Shown piece after piece: positions 1 to 6,323 of a DNA stretch of 8,164 bases; positions within the stretch are counted from its first letter, which is position 1, and each line of letters starts with the position of its first letter. Source of the DNA: Candidatus Heimdallarchaeota archaeon. Lineage in GTDB: Archaea > Asgardarchaeota > Heimdallarchaeia > Heimdallarchaeales > Heimdallarchaeaceae. The notes under the pieces are model-generated. The model ran no database searches, was not told where the DNA came from, and saw only the letters and a list, made by a program, of their open reading frames with translations. The translations under genes and the position numbers were made by a program. The stretch is from assembly GCA_023135215.1 (NCBI GenBank), contig JAGLTP010000290.1, positions 1 to 8,164 of the forward strand, written 5' to 3'.

Positions 1-19
1 CTTTACCTTATAACAAGCC

Positions 20-27
20 TTTAAAAC
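20..27 (+). promoter_or_regulatory. Candidate TATA box of the small GTPase gene
   Basis: TTTAAAAC is centred about 30 nt before the ATG at 54. Archaeal TATA boxes lie about 26 nt before the transcription start, so the transcript would have a leader of only a few bases. A GTGAT stretch at 38-42 could serve as a weak Shine-Dalgarno site if transcription starts further upstream. The region is AT-rich, so a chance match is possible. Confidence 0.35.
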
Positions 28-53
28 AGATGAAAACGTGATGTTAATACAAT

Positions 54-587
54 ATGGCACCAAAGAATTATAAGGTATCTTTATGTGGTGATCCTGGTGT
101 TGGTAAAACTTCTATTGCTCTAAGACAAGCGCAAAATTCTTTTCCACCAGTTCACCAACCAACCTTAGGTGCTAATTTTCTTATATGGAATACCATTTTT
201 GAAGGTGAAGAAATAAAACTCATCATCGCTGATTCAGGTTCTCAAGAAAGGTTTCTCCCAGTTTTGCCTACTTACTTTCAGGGGTCATTAGCAGCAGCAA
301 TAGTATTCGATATCACCAGCCAGGAGAGCTTTGATAAGTTAGATTTCTGGCTTGAAACCTTGAAAAAGGGAGTTGGAGAGATTCCTATAGTTTTAGTTGG
401 AAACAAGAATGACCTAAAAAGCGAGAGAGAAGTCTCAATAGAAGATGCAGAGAAATACGCTGAAAAGCTAAATACATTATATTATGAAGTTTCTGCGAAG
501 GATAACGTTAATTTATTTCCTCTATTCAAGAAAATGGCTGAAATTGCAATTGAACAAGATTGTAGATTAATCTTGAAAAATGACTAG
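54..587 (+). CDS. Ras/Rab-like small GTPase with atypical G3 motif
   Basis: A 177-residue single-domain GTP-binding protein of the Ras superfamily, closest in pattern to Rab. Visible motifs: P-loop GDPGVGKTS (12-20), switch I Thr37 in PTLGANF, G3 as DSGSQERF (60-67), G4 NKND (117-120) and G5 SAK (147-149). Gln64 matches the catalytic Gln61 of Ras. Two oddities: the near-invariant Gly of DxxG is Ser63, with Gly one place earlier, and the Ras Gly12 position is Pro14. The C-terminus (one Cys at 170, ending LILKND) has no CAAX or double-Cys prenylation signal, so stable lipid anchoring is not indicated. Such GTPases are abundant in Asgard archaea, where they are thought to act as molecular switches; effector and regulators here are unknown. 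It stands alone on its strand, 116 nt before the next gene. The fold is certain; the cellular role is not. Confidence 0.93.
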   Translation: MAPKNYKVSLCGDPGVGKTSIALRQAQNSFPPVHQPTLGANFLIWNTIFEGEEIKLIIADSGSQERFLPVLPTYFQGSLAAAIVFDITSQESFDKLDFWLETLKKGVGEIPIVLVGNKNDLKSEREVSIEDAEKYAEKLNTLYYEVSAKDNVNLFPLFKKMAEIAIEQDCRLILKND

Positions 588-618
588 TTATGAACAATTA
601 TTGATGAGATTATGTAAA

Positions 619-649
619 AATTGAAATACATCTTCATGTATATTCAATT
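619..649. repeat. Imperfect 13-bp inverted repeat with 4-nt loop
   Basis: The left arm AATTGAAATACAT (619-631) pairs with ATGTATaTTCAATT (636-649), leaving a CTTC loop and one unpaired A at 642. It lies 31 nt after the GTPase stop codon and 54 nt before the next start. It could be a 3' hairpin of the GTPase transcript or an operator for the downstream pair. No T-run follows it directly, which weakens the terminator reading. The gap 588-703 holds no open gene. Confidence 0.6.
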
Positions 650-690
650 ATTAGTATTAATGGAAATTAATGTTATAAACTCAATAAAAA

Positions 691-695
691 AGGAG
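691..695 (+). promoter_or_regulatory. Shine-Dalgarno site AGGAG
   Basis: AGGAG ends 8 nt before the ATG at 704 and fixes that start. A TATA-like TTATAAAC lies at 673-680. If it were the active promoter, transcription would begin at about the ATG and leave this site out of the transcript, so the real promoter is probably further upstream. Confidence 0.7.
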
Positions 696-703
696 TTTGT
701 AAG

Positions 704-1927
704 ATGGAAAATGAGAATCAATTAAAGGAAAATACTCTTAATTTATTTCTAATAAGCTATCCTCAGAAGGAATTAGACATAAATACACAGATAATAGAGA
801 TAATAGGAGGGAAAAAACTAATCCCAGATGACGCTGTAAAAGCCAAAAGAGAGATGGATCTGGAAAAGCTCAATATTAAAAACATGTTTTCGGAAACAAA
901 CATTCTCTTCAAAGCATCTAGATACGCTTTTGTAAATGTGGATAAAATCGAGGAAGAAATAAACAACAAAATTTACATTCTTAGAAATAGCGCTCGGGAT
1001 TTTACTCTTCTAAACATTATTATTGGACCTTTTGTAGATTTAAATTTGGAGGAAACAAACGAAGAAATCCAATCTTTAACTCAATCACTAACAGGTGTTT
1101 TTAGAAGAACGGAGTTTCAAAAGGAATCTGAAATTATTGCTGATATAAATCAGAAAATTGAACTCAAGAGGAATCTAGAAAAGTTATCTAAATTTTATAA
1201 TTGGCAAATATTCGAGGAAGGCAGTTTAAGAGGAAAAAGCGAAGATTCTGAAATTACTCCTATGATAACATCTGCATTTTTGGTCAGAGCTCAAATAATA
1301 ATGGATCGAATGAAATGCATAGGAGAATGTCAGAAGACTTATTCTAAAGATTCAACTCCAGAGGAAGTAAAATGTGAATGTGGAGGAGATTTAGTCTTAA
1401 TTCCTCCAGATTTGAATTTAGAAGAAATTTCTTTTGTTTACCCAGAAGATTTAGTGGAAATAGTAGGGGAGAATAATATTGAATCTCCATCAAGACTATT
1501 CAAATATTTACAAGACTCTGAAATTCCAAAAAATCTAATATCTTCTATTAATCAATTTTCTGCATTAAAGCTGACAAATCTAATTACAATACCTTCTAAA
1601 GTTAAATTCCAGGTAAAAGCAACTAGCGATATAATAGACTTAACATTAGGTTATAAGAAACAAGAATCTGATGAAATACTAATTTTTGGTTTTATAACTG
1701 ATACAAGATATGATGATGCGCGTTTAATGTCATCAGAATCTCTAAACAAGATAATGAATGCAATCTACGCAAATCTAACAAATCAAACAGCTTGGGAAGA
1801 AACAATTAAGAAAACTGATTTGGAGAAGTGGAAAGTAACTCCATTTGTAAAAATCAAATATATCGAGAAATATCCATCCCTTAAGGATACTCATTCTATT
1901 GAACACAGAGGTGCTGGAAATGAGTGA
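704..1927 (+). CDS. Unknown protein with a four-cysteine zinc-ribbon-like cluster
   Basis: A 407-residue protein I do not recognise. The N-terminal half is rich in charged, probably helical segments; a predicted β-rich stretch lies around 285-335. The clearest feature is a Cys cluster, C205-x3-C209 and C224-x-C226 followed by Gly-Gly, which resembles a zinc ribbon or treble-clef knuckle. No signal peptide or membrane segment is evident. The start is set by AGGAG 8 nt upstream. Its stop overlaps the start of the next gene by 8 nt, so the two are translationally coupled and probably work together. Residues 127-132 (QSLTGV) recur exactly in the downstream protein at 244-249. Expression is presumably driven from the 588-703 gap. 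That it is a real gene is near certain from length, start signal and coupling; the function is unknown. Confidence 0.85.
   Translation: MENENQLKENTLNLFLISYPQKELDINTQIIEIIGGKKLIPDDAVKAKREMDLEKLNIKNMFSETNILFKASRYAFVNVDKIEEEINNKIYILRNSARDFTLLNIIIGPFVDLNLEETNEEIQSLTQSLTGVFRRTEFQKESEIIADINQKIELKRNLEKLSKFYNWQIFEEGSLRGKSEDSEITPMITSAFLVRAQIIMDRMKCIGECQKTYSKDSTPEEVKCECGGDLVLIPPDLNLEEISFVYPEDLVEIVGENNIESPSRLFKYLQDSEIPKNLISSINQFSALKLTNLITIPSKVKFQVKATSDIIDLTLGYKKQESDEILIFGFITDTRYDDARLMSSESLNKIMNAIYANLTNQTAWEETIKKTDLEKWKVTPFVKIKYIEKYPSLKDTHSIEHRGAGNE
1908..1913 (+). promoter_or_regulatory. Shine-Dalgarno site GAGGTG inside the preceding gene
   Basis: GAGGTG sits 6 nt before the ATG at 1920, within the last codons of the upstream gene. 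It favours ATG 1920 over an in-frame TTG at 1899, and marks coupled translation of the pair. Confidence 0.8.
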
Positions 1928-3209
1928 AGAAATAAGAGATAGTACTGAGATGAAATACATACCTAAAGATGTTGTAGATATAATTGGTGAATTCAGAAAT
2001 ATGTATTCAAAATTGGACTCAAAGATCAAACAATTCGTGAGAACTCAACCAACCTTTCTCAATGAAATACGTCAAAAATTAAAAACTGATATTGGTTTTC
2101 TATCACCTCAAAAGAAAGATATGGCTTTATCTATTTATGGTATAATAATAACAGAAGATATATTGAAAAGCTATGATCCTCATTTCTTTGCAGATGATAT
2201 TTCAGGTCTATTAAATGCAACAGATAAAAAGATGTCATGTACTGATGATGAATTCGTTGGATTGCTTGCTTCTTTTATCAATATACTAAAGTCAATAAAA
2301 AAATCCACAGAGATTATTATTCAGAATTATGCAAATCTTCGAAAAATGGGGATTCATAGTTCTGTGATTGAGACTTTGTTGATTCAACGAAATTTCTCTC
2401 CAGCATTATCTGAAGCAAATCTTCATTTTGAAGTTGGAGAGTTTGAAATTGATATGAGATTTATTTCTGCAATTTTCGCATACTTTATAGAACTCTCTCT
2501 TGAACAAAGTGAGATTATAGAGAGTGCAGAATCTGCAGGAAAATTGTATGCTAAAATAATCTCAAAATATCCTATTTCCAAAGGGGAGGACATACTTTAT
2601 GATATGATTAATACAATTCTTATAGAACCTTACTTATCACAATTAAGTCAATCTTTAACCGGCGTCGTGGAAGTTAGTCAAATAATCCATAAAGAGGAAA
2701 TCGATAGATTCGAGCCAGAAGAAGAGATCTCTACTCAACCTGCTTTCATTCAAGGTAGAATAGAAAAGGTTCTAAGAATTTTCCAAGATTCTTTGCAAAA
2801 GAGATTGAAAGTAGGAAAAGAAATTGATGAATCATGGAAAATGCAAATTGAGAGTAATATTGAGATGATTTTAGATTGGAAAGCTGTTAATGAATTTGGT
2901 AAAAAAGATCTGGATGAGCAACAGCACTATTTGAGATATTTATTCGACATTTGGTTTGAGGTTTTTGAAGAATACCCTCAAATGTCTTTGCCGATAATTG
3001 AAATTGAACAATTTACTAAATTTATTGACAATCCAAAGATTTTCATGGAAGAAACGAAGAAAGCGATTACACACAAGCTTACAAACATCTTACAAGAAAA
3101 AACAAAAGATGATGGATTCACCCCAAGAAGTCTTGCAGTTGCCTTTACATCAATCTCCTTTGAGCTACTAACCAATCCAGAAGTACTCTCCATTACTTTC
3201 GGAGAATGA
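1920..3209 (+). CDS. Unknown all-helical protein coupled to the Cys-cluster protein
   Basis: A 429-residue protein I do not recognise. The sequence is mostly amphipathic helix with no clear catalytic motif, signal peptide or membrane segment; it reads like a scaffold or adaptor. An acidic break at about 259-270 (EEIDRFEPEEE) separates an N-terminal helical half from a C-terminal one (about 275-429). The start at ATG 1920 is chosen because GAGGTG lies 6 nt upstream; a TTG at 1899 would add seven residues but has no comparable site. The gene overlaps its upstream neighbour by 8 nt (ATGAGTGA), an arrangement typical of proteins made together. The short match QSLTGV (244-249) also occurs in that neighbour. 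A T-rich stretch follows directly. Gene status is secure; function is open. Confidence 0.85.
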   Translation: MSEEIRDSTEMKYIPKDVVDIIGEFRNMYSKLDSKIKQFVRTQPTFLNEIRQKLKTDIGFLSPQKKDMALSIYGIIITEDILKSYDPHFFADDISGLLNATDKKMSCTDDEFVGLLASFINILKSIKKSTEIIIQNYANLRKMGIHSSVIETLLIQRNFSPALSEANLHFEVGEFEIDMRFISAIFAYFIELSLEQSEIIESAESAGKLYAKIISKYPISKGEDILYDMINTILIEPYLSQLSQSLTGVVEVSQIIHKEEIDRFEPEEEISTQPAFIQGRIEKVLRIFQDSLQKRLKVGKEIDESWKMQIESNIEMILDWKAVNEFGKKDLDEQQHYLRYLFDIWFEVFEEYPQMSLPIIEIEQFTKFIDNPKIFMEETKKAITHKLTNILQEKTKDDGFTPRSLAVAFTSISFELLTNPEVLSITFGE

Positions 3210-3233
3210 TTTTTTCTCTGTTTCTTATCTTTC
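3210..3233 (+). terminator. T-rich archaeal-type terminator
   Basis: Six Ts directly follow the stop codon, then further pyrimidine-rich sequence (TTTCTTATCTTTC). Archaeal RNA polymerase terminates at such T tracts without a hairpin. It would end the two-gene transcript before the GNAT gene, which has its own promoter. Confidence 0.55.
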
Positions 3234-3258
3234 AAGTATATAGATTCATTGGAAAATA

Positions 3259-3266
3259 TTTTTATC
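3259..3266 (+). promoter_or_regulatory. TATA box TTTTTATC of the GNAT gene
   Basis: TTTTTATC is centred 26.5 nt before the ATG at 3289, preceded by an A/G-rich BRE-like stretch (GGAAAA). There is no Shine-Dalgarno site between it and the ATG. This predicts a leaderless transcript starting at or just before the start codon. The same octamer occurs at nearly the same distance before the gene starting at 6875. Confidence 0.6.
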
Positions 3267-3288
3267 ATTCAAAAAATCAATTAAACCA

Positions 3289-4134
3289 ATGACTATTTTT
3301 GAATATAAGGAGATGCTAGATTTCTCTGAATATGATATTCTAGAAGATATACAAGAAGACGCGTGGGGAATGCCTGCTAGGGAACTGGTTCCAAAGAGAT
3401 TAATGTATGCTACATTAAAGAGTGGAGGAGTTGTAATTGGAGCTTATAAAAACGAAGAAGTAATCGGCTATTGTTGGGGTTGGGTTGGAAACAAGGATCC
3501 CTATGGTCACTTTATCTATTCTCATCATAATGCTGTCCGAAAGGAATATCAAAACCAAGGAATAGGCTTACAATTAAAACTAGTTCAAAGAGATTGGGCG
3601 ATTAAACATGATTATCATCTAATAAACTGGACTTTCGACCCTTTACAATCAAAAAACTGCTATCTAAATCTTCACAAATTAGGAGTAGTATGTAGTACTT
3701 ACAAAAGGAATTATTGGGGAGAGATGAAAGATATCCTCAACAAAGGGATAGATACAGACCGTTTTTACAGCAATTGGTATATTGGTTCAAAGCATGTTGA
3801 AGAAAGAATACAAGGGAAAAGCGAGGATTTTTCGCATCTGCATCAATTAAGTAATTGTAAGGTATTCGAGACTCAAATAGATAACAACAAACTAGTAGTT
3901 AAAAAGGCACATTTAGAAATAAATTCACAATTCGTGTTAATCGAGATACCATCAAATTTCAATGAATTGATAAAGAAAGACAAAGAATCATTGATTCGCT
4001 GGAGAAAAGAAACTAGAACTGCCTTTGAAACTTATTTCGATAAAGATTATAAAGCAATAGATTTTGTTGTTGAGAAAGAAACTGATATTATCAGATGTTA
4101 CCATATTTTGAAGAAAGAGGAAAATGAGAATTAA
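3289..4134 (+). CDS. GNAT acyltransferase, COG3375-like (probable amino acid N-succinyltransferase)
   Basis: A 281-residue GNAT-superfamily acyltransferase. The CoA-binding motif A is at about 82-95, with the pyrophosphate loop NQGIGLQL (89-96). The segment WTFDPLQSKNCYLNLHKLG (114-132) and the later DRFYSNWYIGSKHV (157-170) are recognisable hallmarks of the COG3375 group, which is longer than a minimal GNAT. Family members often sit beside N-acylamino acid racemase genes, and in Geobacillus kaustophilus such a partner is a succinyl-CoA:D-amino acid N-succinyltransferase. Here the racemase gene starts 43 nt downstream, supporting the same role: making the N-succinylamino acid that the racemase uses. 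It acts in the cytoplasm. The start has no Shine-Dalgarno site but a TATA box 26 nt upstream, so it is probably leaderless. The acyl donor and substrate are inferred from the family and context; an acetyltransferase is possible. Confidence 0.87.
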   Translation: MTIFEYKEMLDFSEYDILEDIQEDAWGMPARELVPKRLMYATLKSGGVVIGAYKNEEVIGYCWGWVGNKDPYGHFIYSHHNAVRKEYQNQGIGLQLKLVQRDWAIKHDYHLINWTFDPLQSKNCYLNLHKLGVVCSTYKRNYWGEMKDILNKGIDTDRFYSNWYIGSKHVEERIQGKSEDFSHLHQLSNCKVFETQIDNNKLVVKKAHLEINSQFVLIEIPSNFNELIKKDKESLIRWRKETRTAFETYFDKDYKAIDFVVEKETDIIRCYHILKKEENEN

Positions 4135-4166
4135 TCATAAGTAGTATTTATATTTGTAAAACAGTA

Positions 4167-4174
4167 AAGGTGAT
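4167..4174 (+). promoter_or_regulatory. Shine-Dalgarno site AAGGTGAT
   Basis: AAGGTGAT ends 3 nt before the ATG at 4178, a strong match to the archaeal 16S rRNA 3' end though closer than usual. It supports ATG 4178 and translation from a longer transcript, presumably shared with the GNAT gene. A TATA-like TATTTATATTT at 4145-4155 is a possible second promoter. Confidence 0.65.
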
Positions 4175-4177
4175 GGA

Positions 4178-5284
4178 ATGAAGATAGAAAAAGCTAATTT
4201 ATTTCTTGTAAAAATGGCTCTTAAGCACCCTTTTCGAACAAGCTTTGGTGTGACAAAAGAGCGTGAGATTCTTTTAGTAAGATTGGAATCAGATGGTAAG
4301 AGTGGGTGGGGAGAATGTGTTGCAGAGCATGGTCCGTGGTACTCTGGAGAGACTATTTCATCCTGCAAATATATAATCAGTGAGTATATCATCCCTTGGA
4401 TAAAAAAAGAAGAATTAGAACATCCTTCAGATTACCAACGATTAGTTAGCAATATTAAAGGGAATCAAATGGCAAAAGCAAGTGTAGAAGATGCTGTCTG
4501 GGACCTTTATGGAAGATTGAACAATATATCTCTCAAGAATTTGATTAGTGGATCTAAAGAATCCATTCCAGCTGGAATCTCTCTTGGTATTCAAAAAAAC
4601 ATTGATATTCTTTTGGAAAAAATCAAAATAGCAGTAGAGCAAAATTATCAGAGAATCAAAATAAAAATTGAACCTGGTTGGGATGTTGATATAATCAAAC
4701 AAATAAGAGATGTTTTTCCTGATATACTTCTGATGGTCGATGCAAATAGTGCTTATAGATACAAAGACAAGGATATTTTTCTTGATTTGGATAAATACGA
4801 TTTAATGATGATAGAGCAACCTCTTCAATATTATGATATACTAGATCATGCTAAACTCCAAAAAGACATTTCAACTCCCATCTGCCTTGATGAGTCAATA
4901 AAAAGTGTAGATGATGCAAGAGTAGCAATAGAAGCCGAAGCATGTAGGATTATTAATGTGAAACCTGCAAGAGTTGGTGGAATCACTGAGACATTGAAAA
5001 TCCACAAATTATCGGAAAAGCTAAAAACACCATTATGGTGTGGAGGTATGTTAGAAACGGGTATTGGAAGAGCTAAGAATGTTGCGGTTGCTAGCTTATC
5101 TACCTTTTCACTTCCCAATGATATCAGTGAGAGTGCAAGATATTACTCAGATTATATTATTGATCCTATATTCAAGCTGAACAGTGATGGAACAATCAAT
5201 GTCCCAAAAGATTCACCAGGTATTGGTGTTAAAATTAAAACTGAAAAGATCGAAGAACTTGCATTAGAAGAAATTTCTCTCTGA
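4178..5284 (+). CDS. N-succinylamino acid racemase / o-succinylbenzoate synthase family enzyme
   Basis: A 368-residue enolase-superfamily enzyme of the OSBS/NSAR family, full length for the group. The N-terminal capping domain has HPFRTSFG (17-24) and GWGECVAEHGPWYSGET (43-59). In the barrel, the catalytic pair is Lys163 (in KIKI, KxK motif) and Lys262 (in KPARVGG). Metal ligands are Asp188 (DANSAY), Glu213 (IEQPL) and Asp238 (LDES); a GGMLETGIGR stretch follows at 289-298. Numbering is almost that of the Amycolatopsis enzyme. Arg265 corresponds to the Arg266 reported there as important for racemase activity, so N-succinylamino acid racemization is likely. The neighbouring GNAT gene, 43 nt upstream, points the same way. 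The other family reaction, o-succinylbenzoate synthesis for menaquinone (menC), cannot be excluded, but no other men gene is in the window. All catalytic residues are intact. Confidence 0.93.
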   Translation: MKIEKANLFLVKMALKHPFRTSFGVTKEREILLVRLESDGKSGWGECVAEHGPWYSGETISSCKYIISEYIIPWIKKEELEHPSDYQRLVSNIKGNQMAKASVEDAVWDLYGRLNNISLKNLISGSKESIPAGISLGIQKNIDILLEKIKIAVEQNYQRIKIKIEPGWDVDIIKQIRDVFPDILLMVDANSAYRYKDKDIFLDLDKYDLMMIEQPLQYYDILDHAKLQKDISTPICLDESIKSVDDARVAIEAEACRIINVKPARVGGITETLKIHKLSEKLKTPLWCGGMLETGIGRAKNVAVASLSTFSLPNDISESARYYSDYIIDPIFKLNSDGTINVPKDSPGIGVKIKTEKIEELALEEISL

Positions 5285-5305
5285 GACACCATTCTTTCAA
5301 TTTTT
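5285..5305 (+). terminator. T-rich stretch between convergent genes
   Basis: Only 19 nt separate the racemase stop from the stop of the opposing gene. The plus strand here contains TTCTTTC and then a T5 run that extends into the end of the opposing gene, which could terminate the racemase transcript. The minus strand is not T-rich here, so the opposing transcript must end inside the racemase gene, giving overlapping 3' ends. Confidence 0.35.
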
Positions 5306-6302
5306 AGTTTAAAGGAGAAAGAGTCCAAAAGATTGCTTCTAACATTTTAGACTTGAAATCATACGTTGAAGTGAAACTTGCAGAAAAGAAAGGCAATCCT
5401 TCTATGTGTCTTTGAAGTCCTGTGAAGAATTTTGCATATGATGTACTAGCTTTCTCAATATTTTCTGGTAAAGAGACAACCAAAGCAATTTTCGGTTTGG
5501 TTTTTAAATCCGCTAATATTGAATAAACTTCCTTATAATCCTTATTTGCTACATCAATTATGAATACTAACGCTTCCATAGAGGCTATGAATTTTTCGTC
5601 AACTAAAGTATCTCTTTTGAAGGTAAAAGAATAGTTTTTTGTTTTGATATTTGCAGCATCAGCTCCATATGAAGACTCCTCATAAGGTAAAGAAGACATA
5701 AAAGACGCATAATAGTTTTTAATTAAATCAATATACTCCTTTGGATATATAATTCCAATTTCTGCCAGTTTTTTTTTCTTTGAAGACTTCTGCTGAACAA
5801 AGTTAATGAGTTGATTTGCAAGCATATCAGCTTGTTGTGTGCTTAGTAAATCTGTCATAATTTCATTATAGTCTTTTACAATACCTGTTAGAAAGGCTTT
5901 GTTGACTTGACTAATCTTCTTAATATTATGAAACTTGTATAGTAGAGTTTTTGCTAATTCTTCTCGGAAATCATCGATTTTAGACATCATCTCTGGGACT
6001 AACATTAAAACTAAACCTAGAGTTCTGCTTTTCATTCTCTTATCTTTTACCGACTTATCCTCAGCAATAAACGAGAATGCATATTGAACAAATCCTGATG
6101 AAAATGCGAATGGAAAAGGTCCATAGAGTTCAGTAGAAAAATCGTCAATTGTTACCATTCCTTGAAAAACTAAAGAGTAGGTGATGGAACCTGAGAATTG
6201 AAATTTCTCTACAACTGATTCATCAAATTCAACATTTTTATCGGAAACCATATTGACAAGTGATGGTCCTACGTCTTCCAATTTGAACAAGCAAATAAGC
6301 AT
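5304..6302 (-). CDS. Longin-like domain fused to a degenerate Ras-like (pseudo-)GTPase domain
   Basis: A 332-residue protein in two parts. Residues 1-130 (MLICLFKLEDVGPS..., then ELYGPFPFAF) look like a longin-type α/β domain; this is a tentative call. Residues 178-332, after a Lys-rich linker, align with the Ras fold: a β1/P-loop position reading IGIIYPKEY (182-190), a switch I-like SYGADAA (211-217), DTLVDEKF (231-238) where Rab has DTAGQERF, β4 LVFIIDV (245-251), SLPE where NKxD should be, and LPFFSAS (303-309) for β6/G5, followed by the final helix. P-loop Lys, the DxxG Gly and NKxD are all gone, so nucleotide binding is unlikely. I infer a scaffold or regulator for other GTPases. ATG 6302 is preferred to TTG 6341 because a TATA-like box lies 26 nt before it. 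Unrelated folds remain possible for the N-terminus. Confidence 0.68.
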   Translation of the reverse strand: MLICLFKLEDVGPSLVNMVSDKNVEFDESVVEKFQFSGSITYSLVFQGMVTIDDFSTELYGPFPFAFSSGFVQYAFSFIAEDKSVKDKRMKSRTLGLVLMLVPEMMSKIDDFREELAKTLLYKFHNIKKISQVNKAFLTGIVKDYNEIMTDLLSTQQADMLANQLINFVQQKSSKKKKLAEIGIIYPKEYIDLIKNYYASFMSSLPYEESSYGADAANIKTKNYSFTFKRDTLVDEKFIASMEALVFIIDVANKDYKEVYSILADLKTKPKIALVVSLPENIEKASTSYAKFFTGLQRHIEGLPFFSASFTSTYDFKSKMLEAIFWTLSPLN

Positions 6303-6323
6303 ATTAACAAATAGGGGAGAACA

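Noticed and set aside
1899..1901. In-frame TTG as start of the 429-residue protein
   Set aside because: It would add seven residues inside the upstream gene without a good Shine-Dalgarno site; ATG 1920 has GAGGTG 6 nt upstream.
3985..3997. Perfect palindrome GAATCATTGATTC
   Set aside because: It lies inside the GNAT coding sequence, is short, and is expected by chance in AT-rich DNA.
4178..5284. Naming the racemase-family gene menC
   Set aside because: The family covers both reactions; the GNAT neighbour and Arg265 favour racemase activity, and no other menaquinone gene is present.
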